A stretch of 64,000 nt of DNA from NCBI RefSeq assembly GCF_000719475.1, contig NZ_JOGO01000003.1, forward strand, positions 124,001 to 188,000, written 5' to 3'. Source of the DNA: Streptomyces sp. NRRL F-5630. GTDB taxonomy: Bacteria; Actinomycetota; Actinomycetes; Streptomycetales; Streptomycetaceae. Every line of letters starts with the position of its first letter. Position 1 is the first letter of the stretch. The position numbers were made by a program, and so were the translations under genes. Shown here piece by piece: positions 16,995-25,412 of the stretch. Below the pieces are notes generated by a model. That model saw only the letters and a list, made by a program, of their open reading frames with translations, ran no database searches and had not been told where the DNA came from.

Positions 16995-18461
16995 ATGGTG
17001 GAGGAAGCGCACGCCGAGCCCGCCGGTGCGCCCCACGGCGCGGAGCGGGACGGTCACGAGGACGGCGCCCGCGAGGACGAGGGCCACGCGGCGGCCGAGG
17101 GCGGGCACGCGCACGGGGCACGCGGCCACGACGGCGATCCGGGCGCCGACGGCGAGGCGCTGGACAGGCCGCTGCCCGAAGGCGTCAGGCACCGGGTCGT
17201 ACGGTACGTCGCGACGGGCTTCGGCGGCCTCACCCTCGCCGAACTCCCCGCGCAATTGCGCCAGTACGCGCGGTTCACGCCGAGCCGGCGGCTCAAGTAC
17301 GCGGGCAACGCGATGGCCGCGGCGGTCGAGAACGACGCCGCCTTCCGCGCCCGCGTCGCCGAGCGCCTGTGCGCCGCGCAGCCCGAGTTGTGCGCGGCGC
17401 TCAACGAGGGCACCCCGCCGCCCGCCGCCGATCCGCTGGACGTCGCCGCCGTCGCGTACCTGCTGCGGCCCCCGGGGTGGCTCAAACTCGTCGCCGCCGC
17501 CGGTGAGGAGGCCGAGCGGGCCGGGGCCGAGCGGATGGACGAGGCGGCCAGGGAGGAACTGGACCGGCTGCGCGCGGAGCGCGACGAGGCGCGCGAGCGC
17601 GGGCGGGCGGACAGCGAACGCCTGCGCGGCGAGATCGAGGTGCTGCGGCGCGAGGGCGACGCGGTGCGGCGCAAGCTGCGGGCCGCGCAGAGCGACATCA
17701 AGCGCGGCGAGGCCGCGCTGCGCAAGGAGCAGGAGCGGTCCGAGGCCCAGCGCGCCGAACTCCAGGCACGGCTGAGCGCGGCCGAGGGCGAGACCCGGCG
17801 GGTGCGGGCGCGGCTCGGCGAGGTCGAGGCGGCCCTGGAGGCGAGCCGGAAGGCGACCCGCGAGGGCCGCAGCGTCGAGGACATGCGGCTGCGCCTGCTG
17901 CTCGACACGGTGCTCGACGCGGCGCAGGGGCTGCGCCGCGAACTCGCGCTCCCGCCCGTCTCCGTACGGCCCGCGGAGACCGTGGACGCGCGCGAGCCCG
18001 CGCAGTTCAGCCCGAAGGACATCGCGGCCCGCGCGCTCGCCGAGGACGACCCGGCGATCCTGGACCAGTTGCTCGCGCTGCCGCAGGCGCACCTCGTCGT
18101 GGACGGGTACAACGTCACGAAGACCGGTTATCCGATGATGCCGTTGGAGAAGCAGCGGCTGCGGCTGCTCGGCGGGCTCTCGCAGCTCGCGGCGCAGAGC
18201 GGGGCCGAGGTGACGTGTGTCTTCGACGGGGCCGAACTCGCGGCCCCCGTGCTGCTCGCGCCGCCACGCGGGGTCCGCGTGCTCTTCAGCAAGGCGGGGG
18301 TGACGGCGGACGAGCTGATCCGGCAGCTCGTCCGGGCGGAGCCGCCGGGGCGGCCCGTGGTCGTGGTCTCCACGGACAAGGAAGTCGCCGACGGCATCGC
18401 GAAGGCGGGGGCGCGCCCGGTGCCGAGCGTGATGCTTCTGAGGCGGTTGTCGCGGGGGTGA
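16995..18461 (+). CDS. coiled-coil protein with C-terminal NYN (PIN-like) nuclease domain
   Basis: A 488-residue protein. Residues 1-65 are a low-complexity Glu/Ala/His/Gly segment. Residues 70-180 form an alpha-helical domain, residues 185-305 a long charged coiled coil (repeated E-x-x-R heptads), and residues 350-488 a YacP-type NYN domain. The NYN acidic residues are visible in HLVVDGYNVTKTG, VTCVFDGAE and VVVSTDKEVADG. YacP proteins are linked to RNA processing, so this is probably an RNA-binding or RNA-cleaving protein. ATG 16995 lies very close to GAGG; GTG 16998 (same frame, one codon later) has better spacing. Confidence 0.85.
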   Translation: MVEEAHAEPAGAPHGAERDGHEDGAREDEGHAAAEGGHAHGARGHDGDPGADGEALDRPLPEGVRHRVVRYVATGFGGLTLAELPAQLRQYARFTPSRRLKYAGNAMAAAVENDAAFRARVAERLCAAQPELCAALNEGTPPPAADPLDVAAVAYLLRPPGWLKLVAAAGEEAERAGAERMDEAAREELDRLRAERDEARERGRADSERLRGEIEVLRREGDAVRRKLRAAQSDIKRGEAALRKEQERSEAQRAELQARLSAAEGETRRVRARLGEVEAALEASRKATREGRSVEDMRLRLLLDTVLDAAQGLRRELALPPVSVRPAETVDAREPAQFSPKDIAARALAEDDPAILDQLLALPQAHLVVDGYNVTKTGYPMMPLEKQRLRLLGGLSQLAAQSGAEVTCVFDGAELAAPVLLAPPRGVRVLFSKAGVTADELIRQLVRAEPPGRPVVVVSTDKEVADGIAKAGARPVPSVMLLRRLSRG

Positions 18462-18890
18462 CGTCGCGGGGCCCCGGGGTCGGGGTCCCTGTCCCGGGGC
18501 TGCGCCCCTGCCCTTTTCCGGGCTCCCCTCCTCAAGCGCCGCAAGGTCTGGGACGCCTGCGGGCCAGGCTCGGCGACGGCTGTGAACACTTGTGCCCGGT
18601 ATGGCTGTTGCGGCGTGGTTCGTATGATCTGTGACCGACGCGTTATCTGGTGTGCTTCGTGGCGCTTGGGGCGCGACGCTCGGTCAGTTCCTCGTCACCG
18701 CAGGTGGCTTGCGGGTAAAGAAACCTCGGAGTCGGAGGTTTTTACCGGTGAGGATTTGAACTGATCACAAGAAGGTCACTACTGTCGGCCCGAACTCTCG
18801 CTCGGTTGATCACCCATCCGGGGTGGCGGTGAGAGGGCACCGCCCACCGGTGGATCGGTAGGCGGCTGGAGGAAGAAGGAGCTCGCCTTC
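18462..18890 (+). promoter_or_regulatory. long leader region of the first NlpC/P60 gene
   Basis: The first 110 bases hold a GC-rich element of the common Streptomyces intergenic type (GGGGCTGCGCCCC). From about 18575 base composition is clearly less GC-rich. TATGAT at 18623-18628 is a strong -10 candidate and would give a leader of about 255 bases. Within it GGTAAA-GA-AACCTC (18714-18727) folds with GAGGTT-TTTACC (18735-18746). A second, nearer promoter candidate is TTGAAC/TACTGT (18756-18785). I could not match a known riboswitch. Confidence 0.5.
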
Positions 18891-19937
18891 GTGGCGTCCC
18901 ACCGTCGACCGAAGCAGCCGAGCCGCGCCCGCGTGACCGTGCTCACCGCGACCGCCGCTGCTGCCGTGGCCCTCACTTCGCAGGCCGCGCACGCAGATCC
19001 CAAGCCCAGCAAGTCCGAGGTGAAGTCGAAGGTCGACAAGCTCTACGAAGAGGCGGAGCAGGCGACCGAGAAGCTCAACGGGGCCACCGAGAAGCAGCAG
19101 AAGCTGGAGAAGGAGGTCGACGCCATCCAGGACAAGGTGGCGCGCGGCCAGGACGAGCTGAACGAGCAGCGGCAGTCCCTCGGCGCCGTCGCCGCCGCCC
19201 AGTACCGTTCCGGCGGCATCGACCCCTCCGTGCAGCTCTTCCTCTCGGCCGACCCGGACTCCTTCCTCCAGCAGGCCGGTGCCCTCGACCAGTTGAGCGC
19301 GCAGCAGACGCAGCAGCTCAAGCAGATCCAGGCCAAGCAGCGCAAGCTCGCCCAGGAGCGCAAGGAGGCCGCCGACAAGCTCGCCGCCCTCGCCGACACG
19401 CGCAAGGAACTGGGCAAGAAGAAGAGCGAGGTCAAGGCCAAGCTCGCCGAGGCGCAGCGCCTCCTCAACTCGATGACCGCCGCCGAGAAGGCCGCGCTGC
19501 AGGCGGAGCAGGACCGCGCCAACCGCGCCAGCGAGCGCACCGCGCTCACCTCGGCCCCCGGCACCACCGCCAACCCCGGCAAGGGCACGGGCATGGCGGG
19601 CGCCGCGTTCTCCGCCGCCCAGACGCAGCTCGGCAAGCCCTACGTCTACGGTGCCACGGGCCCCAGCTCCTACGACTGCTCGGGCCTCACCTCCTGGGCC
19701 TACAAGCAGGCCGGTGTCTCGCTGCCCCGCACCTCGCAGGCGCAGGCGAACGCCGGGACGCGCATCTACTCGCAGAGCCAGCTCCAGGTCGGCGACCTCG
19801 TGCTCTTCTACGGCGACCTGCACCACATCGGTCTCTACGCGGGCAACGGCCAGGTGCTGCACGCCCCGCGCACCGGCACCGTCGTGCGCTACGAGTCGAT
19901 CGGCAACATGCCCTTCCAGTTCGGCGTGCGCGTCTGA
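18891..19937 (+). CDS. secreted NlpC/P60 peptidoglycan endopeptidase (RipA-like)
   Basis: A 348-residue secreted cell-wall hydrolase. A signal peptide ends near residue 35 (QAAHA). Residues 40-215 are a long coiled coil, a typical autoinhibitory or FtsX-type partner region, and residues 230-348 are the NlpC/P60 domain. The catalytic triad is C263 (YDCSGL), H312 (HHIGLY) and H324 (VLHAPR). It should cut D-Glu to diamino-acid bonds in stem peptides. GTG 18891 opens MASHRRPKQPS. A paralogue follows at 20279. A 16-bp terminator separates the two, so they are independent transcripts. Confidence 0.93.
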   Translation: MASHRRPKQPSRARVTVLTATAAAAVALTSQAAHADPKPSKSEVKSKVDKLYEEAEQATEKLNGATEKQQKLEKEVDAIQDKVARGQDELNEQRQSLGAVAAAQYRSGGIDPSVQLFLSADPDSFLQQAGALDQLSAQQTQQLKQIQAKQRKLAQERKEAADKLAALADTRKELGKKKSEVKAKLAEAQRLLNSMTAAEKAALQAEQDRANRASERTALTSAPGTTANPGKGTGMAGAAFSAAQTQLGKPYVYGATGPSSYDCSGLTSWAYKQAGVSLPRTSQAQANAGTRIYSQSQLQVGDLVLFYGDLHHIGLYAGNGQVLHAPRTGTVVRYESIGNMPFQFGVRV

Positions 19938-19962
19938 CCCCCTGACGGCCATCACGGCGTTC

Positions 19963-19999
19963 ACGGAGCCCCGGGAAGATCCGCTTCCCGGGGCTCCGT
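19963..19999 (+). terminator. terminator after the first NlpC/P60 gene
   Basis: A perfect 16-bp stem (ACGGAGCCCCGGGAAG, 19963-19978, complement 19984-19999) with an ATCCG loop, 26 bases past the stop. The following 280 bases up to the next gene hold GACCTGCG (20079-20086) with its complement CGCAGGTC (20122-20129) and a CTACTGTCGGC promoter-like motif near 20162-20172. Confidence 0.88.
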
Positions 20000-20278
20000 C
20001 ATGTCCCGGACCGGCCGCGCCACACCCGCCCGATCGAGGGAATCCGGCGCCCTGGTGCTGACTCGGGGGACCCGCTGTGACCTGCGTGGGGGCGGCGGAA
20101 GGCGGACGAACTCGCCCAAAGCGCAGGTCCGTCGGTCGTTGGTGCGCGCCCAGGGGGGCGGCTACTGTCGGCGCGCGTTCCGGCATCGCGGCCGTGTTCC
20201 GGCCCGGCGCGTTGTCCGGGACCCGCTCCGACGCACCGGGCCCCCGGTCCGTGCCCCAGCGAAAGGACAGCGAACGCC

Positions 20279-21343
20279 GTGGCGTCTCACCGTCGTTCCC
20301 TCTCCACCGGGCGCACCGCGCGCGGCGCCGTCCTCACCGCCGCGGCCGCCGCCGCACTCGCCGCCGTACCGGCCGCGGCCCCCGCCGAGGCCGCCCCGCA
20401 CCCCGACCGGCAGGAGGTCCGGGCGGGACTCGACCGGCTCTACACCCAGGCGGAGCGCGCCACCGAGGCGTACAACAGGTCCGAGGAGCGCGCCGACAAG
20501 CTGCGCGTCACCGTGCGCCGCGCGACCGACGCCGTGGCCCGTGCCCAGGAACGCGTCAACACGATGCGCGGCGCCGTGGGTTCGCTCGCCGCCGCGCAGT
20601 ACCGCTCCGGAGGCATCGACCCCGCGCTCGCGCTCCTGCTCACCTCCGACCCCGACCGCTATCTCAGCCACGCGGCTCTCCTCGACCAGGTCGGCGCCCA
20701 GCGCGCCGCCGAACTCGGCCGTCTCCTCGGCGCCCAGCGCGCACTCGTCCAGGACCGCACCGAGGCGCGGGAGGCGCTGCGCCGCCTGGAGCGCACCCGG
20801 AAGGAGGTCGCGCGGCACAAGCGCACGGTGGAGGCGAAGCTCGCCGCCGCCCGCCGCCTCCTCAACGCGCTGCCGGCCGGGGAGCGCGCGGAACTGCGGG
20901 ACGCCGCCGGCGGCATGGGCGCCTTCGCGGGCGCGGCGCACGCGCGGGCCGCGCGCGGCGCGGGCTTCGACGTGCCGCCCGGGACGGCGGCGGTCTCCGG
21001 GCGTGCCGCGGCCGCGGTCGCGGCGGCCCGCTCCGCGCTCGGCCGCCCCTACGTGTGGGGCGCCTCGGGTCCCGGCGCCTTCGACTGCTCCGGGCTCATG
21101 CAGTGGGCCTGGGGACGGGCCGGGGTCGGCCTGCCCCGCACCTCGCAGGCCCAGGCGGGCGCGGGACAGCGGGTACCGCTCTCGCAGGCGCGCCCGGGGG
21201 ACCTCGTCACGTACCGCTCGGACGCGAGCCACGTCGGCATGTACGTCGGCGGCGGCCAGGTCATCCACGCCCCCCACCCGGGCGCGGCCGTGCGCTACGA
21301 GTCCGTCCACATGCTCCCGATCAACTCGGTGACCCGGCCCTGA
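20279..21343 (+). CDS. secreted NlpC/P60 endopeptidase, paralogue
   Basis: A 354-residue paralogue of the preceding gene with the same plan: MASHRRS start, signal peptide ending near APAEA, coiled coil to about residue 215, and a NlpC/P60 domain with C270 (FDCSGL), His in SHVGMY and His in VIHAP. The AAQYRSGGIDP segment is shared almost exactly by both. Arg and Ala are enriched over the Lys of the first copy, so the pair has diverged. GTG 20279 lies 11 bases after AAAGGA. The tandem arrangement suggests an old duplication. Confidence 0.92.
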   Translation: MASHRRSLSTGRTARGAVLTAAAAAALAAVPAAAPAEAAPHPDRQEVRAGLDRLYTQAERATEAYNRSEERADKLRVTVRRATDAVARAQERVNTMRGAVGSLAAAQYRSGGIDPALALLLTSDPDRYLSHAALLDQVGAQRAAELGRLLGAQRALVQDRTEAREALRRLERTRKEVARHKRTVEAKLAAARRLLNALPAGERAELRDAAGGMGAFAGAAHARAARGAGFDVPPGTAAVSGRAAAAVAAARSALGRPYVWGASGPGAFDCSGLMQWAWGRAGVGLPRTSQAQAGAGQRVPLSQARPGDLVTYRSDASHVGMYVGGGQVIHAPHPGAAVRYESVHMLPINSVTRP

Positions 21344-21417
21344 GTCCCCCCGGGCGTCCCGGGGACGCGGGGCGGGGGTCCCGGGGGAGGGGCGCGGCGT
21401 CCCCGTATGCTCGCCGC

Positions 21418-22635
21418 GTGGCCCGAAGCCGACCCTCCCGCCCCCGCTCCGGACGCGCCGCGGCGCTCGTCCTCCTGCTGCTGCTCGGCGGCTGCGCGGA
21501 TGTCGGGGGCGAGGGCGGCGGCACGGGGGCGCGGGTGCGGGCCGTGCTCGACGCGCGCGGCGGGGCCGTACGCGCCCAGGACCGCGCCGCCTGGCTCGCG
21601 ACCACCGCACCCGGCGCGGCCCGCGAGCGCGCGGGGACCGTCTTCGCCAACCTCGACGCGCTCCGGCCCAGCGCCTGGAGCTACCGCGTCACCTCCGTCA
21701 GGCCCGAGGGCGACCGTGCGGCGGTCCGCGCGACGCTCTCGTACCGCGTCCAGGGCTACGACAGCGCCCCCGTCACCGTGGCGCGCGCCCTCACCCTGCG
21801 CCGCCTCTCCGGCCGCTGGTACGTGAGCGCCGACAAGCCCGCGCCGGGCGCCTCGCAGCAACTGTGGGAGCAGGGCAGGATGACCGTCGTGCGCGGCGCC
21901 GACTCGCTCGTGCTCGGCGTCGGGCAGTCGCGCGGGAAGCTCGCGGATGTCGCGGCGCTCGCCGACGACGCGGTGCCCGCCGTGCGCCGCGTGTGGCCCG
22001 AGCGGTGGGCGGGGCGGCTCATCGTGCTGCTGCCCGCCTCGCTCGACCGCATGGCCGCGCTCCTCGGCCAGAAGCCCGCCGACTACCGGGGCATCGCCGC
22101 CGTCACCACCGGCGAACTCGGCTCGGCGGCCCATGTCCCCGCCGACCGCGTCACCGTCAACCCGGAGGCGTACGAGGAACTCGGCCCCTTCGGCAAGCGC
22201 TTCGTGCTCATCCACGAGGCGACGCACGTCGCGACCCGCTCGGCCACGACCGCCGGGACCCCGCTGTGGCTCTCGGAGGGCTTCGCGGACTGGACCGGCT
22301 ACCACGGCAGCGGGCGCACGCCCCGCCAGGTGGCCCCCGAACTCGCCGAGGCGGTGCGCGAGGGCGAGGCGCCCACCGCGCTGCCCACCGACGCCGACTT
22401 CGCCTTCGCGGGGGACCCGGACGAACTGGCCCGCGCCTACGAGGGCGGCTGGCTCGCCTGCCGGATGATCGCCGAGCGATGGGGCGAGCCGAAACTGCGC
22501 GACTTCTACCGGGTGGTGGGGGAGCACGAGGGCCGCGAGGGCGCGGTCGCCGCCGCGGCGCGCCGGGTGCTCGGGGTGAGCGAGGGGGAACTCGTCGGAA
22601 GATGGCGCGGATACGTGCGGGAGCAACTCGCCTAG
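21418..22635 (+). CDS. lipoprotein with HExxH metallopeptidase-like domain
   Basis: A 405-residue lipoprotein. GTG 21418 gives an Arg-rich n-region and lipobox LGGC near residue 21. Residues 30-150 look like an NTF2-like or mixed alpha/beta domain. The C-terminal half has a gluzincin zinc motif, HEATH (H266, E267, H270), and a downstream Glu in LSEGFADW, where gluzincins place the third ligand. This pattern fits the MA-clan peptidase-like proteins often found beside cell-wall hydrolases. Substrate unknown. It starts 75 bases after the NlpC/P60 paralogue and may be cotranscribed with it. Confidence 0.8.
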   Translation: MARSRPSRPRSGRAAALVLLLLLGGCADVGGEGGGTGARVRAVLDARGGAVRAQDRAAWLATTAPGAARERAGTVFANLDALRPSAWSYRVTSVRPEGDRAAVRATLSYRVQGYDSAPVTVARALTLRRLSGRWYVSADKPAPGASQQLWEQGRMTVVRGADSLVLGVGQSRGKLADVAALADDAVPAVRRVWPERWAGRLIVLLPASLDRMAALLGQKPADYRGIAAVTTGELGSAAHVPADRVTVNPEAYEELGPFGKRFVLIHEATHVATRSATTAGTPLWLSEGFADWTGYHGSGRTPRQVAPELAEAVREGEAPTALPTDADFAFAGDPDELARAYEGGWLACRMIAERWGEPKLRDFYRVVGEHEGREGAVAAAARRVLGVSEGELVGRWRGYVREQLA

Positions 22636-22698
22636 GCGTCCGCCGGGACCGGCCGTCGCAGGAGCGGCAGGCGCCCGCCGGGCTCCCGCGCCTCCCGC

Positions 22699-24018
22699 CT
22701 AGGCGTCCGTCGTCGCCCAGCCGGGCACCGGCTCCCGCTTCCCGCTCCCGCCGCGCGGCACGGCCCGTACCGTCTCCCGCCACAGTGCCCGGCAGGCGAG
22801 CACCGTCGCCGTCACGAGCAGCCCGTTCCTGAGGACGAGGAGGCCGGTGCCGAACGGCGTCGAGCTCACCACGTCGCCGAAGTACACGGGGAACTCCAGC
22901 CACGTGACGAACGAGGCGACCACCGTGAGGACGACGGGGACCGTCATCCGCCCGCCCCGGTACAGCAGGCACACCGCGCCGAGGCCGAGGAGCCACACCA
23001 TGTACTGCGGGCTGATGACCCGGCTCGTCGTCGTGAACAGCAGCAGCGCGGTGAACGCCGCGTCCGCGAACGTCGCCTCGCCCCACACCCGCGCCCGCAG
23101 CCGCCACAGCACGAGCCAGCCGAGCGCGAGCACGCTGAGCACCTGCGCGAGCGCGGACACGAGCGGCACACCCGTGCCGAGGAACTCCATCGAGCCGTAG
23201 TGGAACTCGACGCGCCCCTCCCAGCCGAAGCGCCGCGCGAAGTGGAACACGAGCGCGCCCAGCGACTCGACCTCCGTGCCCCGGTCGCGCTGCGCCGTCA
23301 GGAAGGAGAGTCCGCCCGGCATGAGGAGCCCGAAGCCCGCGAGCAGCACGAGCCCCGTCACGGCCGCGCTCGTCCACGAGCGGCGCGTCTCGCGCCCGCG
23401 CGGCGTCCCGACGAGCAGCAGCACCGGCCAGCCCTTGACGACCGCTCCGAGCGCCGCGAGCGCCCCGAAGCCGCGCGCCCGGCGCGTGCCCAGCAGCAGC
23501 GCGGCGACCGCGAGCGCCGTGACCATCACGTCGTACCGGGCGTAGACCGTCGGCCCGAGCAGCGGCACGCCCACGACCCACACCCACACCCCGGCCCCGC
23601 TCCGCCCCGGCCGCGCCGCCCCGTGCAGCAGCAGCGCCGTCACGAGCGCGTCGCACACGAGCGCGAGGACGAAGAACGCCGTCGCGTACGGAAGGAAGGG
23701 CAGCAGTTTCGGCGCGAGGATCGCGAGCGCGGCGCCCGGCGGGTACTGCCACGTCACGTCGTGCTCGGGGAAGACGCCGCCCGCCAGGACGTGCGCCCAG
23801 TTCCGGTACGTGACCGAGACGTCCCCCGTCACGTCGAGACCCGGGGGCACGATCACCTTGAGCACGGAGAGCAGGAGCAGCACCCGTGTCGCCGCCCACA
23901 CCACGCACGCGCCCGCCGTCCGCGTCCACGTCGCCCGCCCAGTCCGTCCGCTCACGTACCGTCCCGCTCTCGTCTCGTCACCTCGGCCCCGCCTCCGGGG
24001 GCCCGGGGTCCGGGTCAT
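22699..24018 (-). CDS. GT87-family polyprenol-dependent mannosyltransferase-like membrane protein
   Basis: A 439-residue multi-spanning protein with about ten helices and the GT87 (DUF2029) hallmarks: an acidic residue in the first loop (WQYPPGAAL segment and VTGDVSVTYRNW), PTVYARYDVMV and SRVISPQYMVWLLG. Family members use polyprenyl-phosphate mannose to add alpha-1,2 mannose to lipoglycans. M. tuberculosis Rv2181, of this family, lies in the equivalent cluster. ATG 24018 is given; GTG 23955 (VSGRTGRA) is an equally plausible start because the 21 residues before it are low-complexity. The gene diverges from the PimB-like gene. Confidence 0.85.
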   Translation of the reverse strand: MTRTPGPRRRGRGDETRAGRYVSGRTGRATWTRTAGACVVWAATRVLLLLSVLKVIVPPGLDVTGDVSVTYRNWAHVLAGGVFPEHDVTWQYPPGAALAILAPKLLPFLPYATAFFVLALVCDALVTALLLHGAARPGRSGAGVWVWVVGVPLLGPTVYARYDVMVTALAVAALLLGTRRARGFGALAALGAVVKGWPVLLLVGTPRGRETRRSWTSAAVTGLVLLAGFGLLMPGGLSFLTAQRDRGTEVESLGALVFHFARRFGWEGRVEFHYGSMEFLGTGVPLVSALAQVLSVLALGWLVLWRLRARVWGEATFADAAFTALLLFTTTSRVISPQYMVWLLGLGAVCLLYRGGRMTVPVVLTVVASFVTWLEFPVYFGDVVSSTPFGTGLLVLRNGLLVTATVLACRALWRETVRAVPRGGSGKREPVPGWATTDA

Positions 24019-24137
24019 GATGCCTGCCGTACCCGCCCCGGGCCATCGCCCCGGGCCCTGTGTCCCCGTTCGCCCGCCGAGCGGCGGCAGCCGGAGGTGT
24101 GCGACCGCCGTGGCCGCGACCGGTACTGTCGGCGGCG

Positions 24138-25280
24138 ATGGACAGGACCTTGATCGTCACCAACGACTTCCCGCCACGCCCCGGCGGCATTCAGTCGTTC
24201 CTGCACAACATGGCGCTCCGCCTCGACCCCGAGCGCTTCGTCGTCTACGCCTCGACGTGGAGACGGAGCCGCGAGGGCCGCGAGGCCACGGCCGCCTTCG
24301 ACGCCGAGCAGCCCTTCCGCGTGCACCGCGACCAGACCACGATGCTGCTCCCCACCCCGCGCACCACCGCGCGCGCCAAGCTGCTCCTGCGGCGGTACGG
24401 AGCGACCTCGGTGTGGTTCGGGGCCGCGGCGCCGCTCGGGCTCATGGCGCCCGCGCTGCGCGCCGCCGGGGCCACGCGGCTCGTCGGCACGACGCACGGG
24501 CACGAGGCGGGCTGGGCGCAGCTCCCCGGGGCCCGTGAGCTGCTGCGACGGATCGGCGAGGGCACCGACACGCTCACCTACCTCGGCGCATACACCCGTT
24601 CCCGCATCGCCCGCGCGCTCAGCCCGGATGCGGCGGCCCGCATGGTCCAACTGCCGCCGGGCGTCGACGAGAAGGTCTTCCACCCCGGCTCGGGAGGGCC
24701 CGCGCTGCGCGCCGCGATGGGGCTCGCGGACCGGCCCGTCGTCGTGTGTGTCTCGCGCCTCGTGCCGCGCAAGGGGCAGGACACCCTCATCCGGGCCTGG
24801 CCCGCCGTGCTCCGCGCGCAGCCGGACGCCGTGCTCCTGATCGTCGGCGACGGGCCGTATGGGGACGACCTGCGGCGCCTCGCGCGCGAGACGGGGGTCG
24901 CCGGCGCGGTGCGGTTCACGGGCGGCGTCCCCTGGTCCGAACTGCCCGCCCACTTCGGGGCGGGCGACGTCTTCGCGATGCCGTGCCGCACACGGCGCGG
25001 CGGGCTCGACGTGGAAGGGCTCGGAATCGTGTACCTGGAGGCGTCGGCGACCGGGCTGCCCGTCGTGGCGGGGGACTCCGGGGGCGCGCCGGACGCCGTC
25101 AAGGAGGGCGAGACGGGGTTCGTCGTCCGGGGCGAGAGCGTCCCGGAGACGGCGGAGCGGATCGTCGCGCTGCTCGGGGACGCGGGACTGCGGGAGCGCA
25201 TGGGGGCCGCGGGGCGCGCGTGGGTGGAGGAGAAGTGGCGGTGGGACCTGCTGGCGGAGCGGCTGAAGGAGCTGCTGTAG
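24138..25280 (+). CDS. GT4 glycosyltransferase, PimB-type mannosyltransferase
   Basis: A 380-residue GT-B enzyme that, by analogy with PimB' (Rv2188c), transfers the second mannose from GDP-mannose to phosphatidylinositol monomannoside. Motifs: PPRPGGIQSFLHNM at the N-terminus (acceptor loop), VSRLVPRKGQDTLI (donor phosphate binding) and the E-x7-E region GLDVEGLGIVYLEASATGLP. ATG 24138 (MDRTLIVTND) follows TACTGT by about a dozen bases, consistent with a near-leaderless transcript; the open frame continues upstream without support. Glycolipid specificity in this organism is inferred. Confidence 0.85.
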   Translation: MDRTLIVTNDFPPRPGGIQSFLHNMALRLDPERFVVYASTWRRSREGREATAAFDAEQPFRVHRDQTTMLLPTPRTTARAKLLLRRYGATSVWFGAAAPLGLMAPALRAAGATRLVGTTHGHEAGWAQLPGARELLRRIGEGTDTLTYLGAYTRSRIARALSPDAAARMVQLPPGVDEKVFHPGSGGPALRAAMGLADRPVVVCVSRLVPRKGQDTLIRAWPAVLRAQPDAVLLIVGDGPYGDDLRRLARETGVAGAVRFTGGVPWSELPAHFGAGDVFAMPCRTRRGGLDVEGLGIVYLEASATGLPVVAGDSGGAPDAVKEGETGFVVRGESVPETAERIVALLGDAGLRERMGAAGRAWVEEKWRWDLLAERLKELL

Positions 25281-25307
25281 CGAGGGCGGGGCGGGGTCGC
25301 CCGGCCG

Positions 25308-25412
25308 CCTCGCCACCGGTGGACGGCCCCGCGCCACCGGCCCCACGGGCGGCTCGCCACCGGCGGACGCGCCACCGGCCCCACGACCGCCTCGCCACCG
25401 GTGGACGGCCCC
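25308..25412. repeat. short imperfect direct repeats between convergent genes
   Basis: CTCGCCACCGG(T/C)GGAC occurs three times (near 25309, 25353 and 25391), and GCGCCACCGGCCCCACG twice in between (near 25331 and 25370). The array fills the gap between the PimB-like gene and the convergent acyl-CoA ligase. It probably arose by slippage. Confidence 0.7.

Noticed and set aside
18575..20278. c-di-AMP (ydaO) riboswitch upstream of the NlpC/P60 genes
   Set aside because: The context would fit, since Streptomyces NlpC and rpf genes can have this riboswitch. I could not find the conserved GGGGGA, GGTGAATC and CTAACC segments in either upstream region.
20281..21343. Reading the tandem NlpC/P60 genes as one operon
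   Set aside because: A perfect 16-bp terminator (19963-19999) and a separate promoter-like motif stand between them.
25308..25412. CRISPR array
   Set aside because: Repeats are short, imperfect and interleaved, with no unique spacers of constant length and no cas genes in the window.
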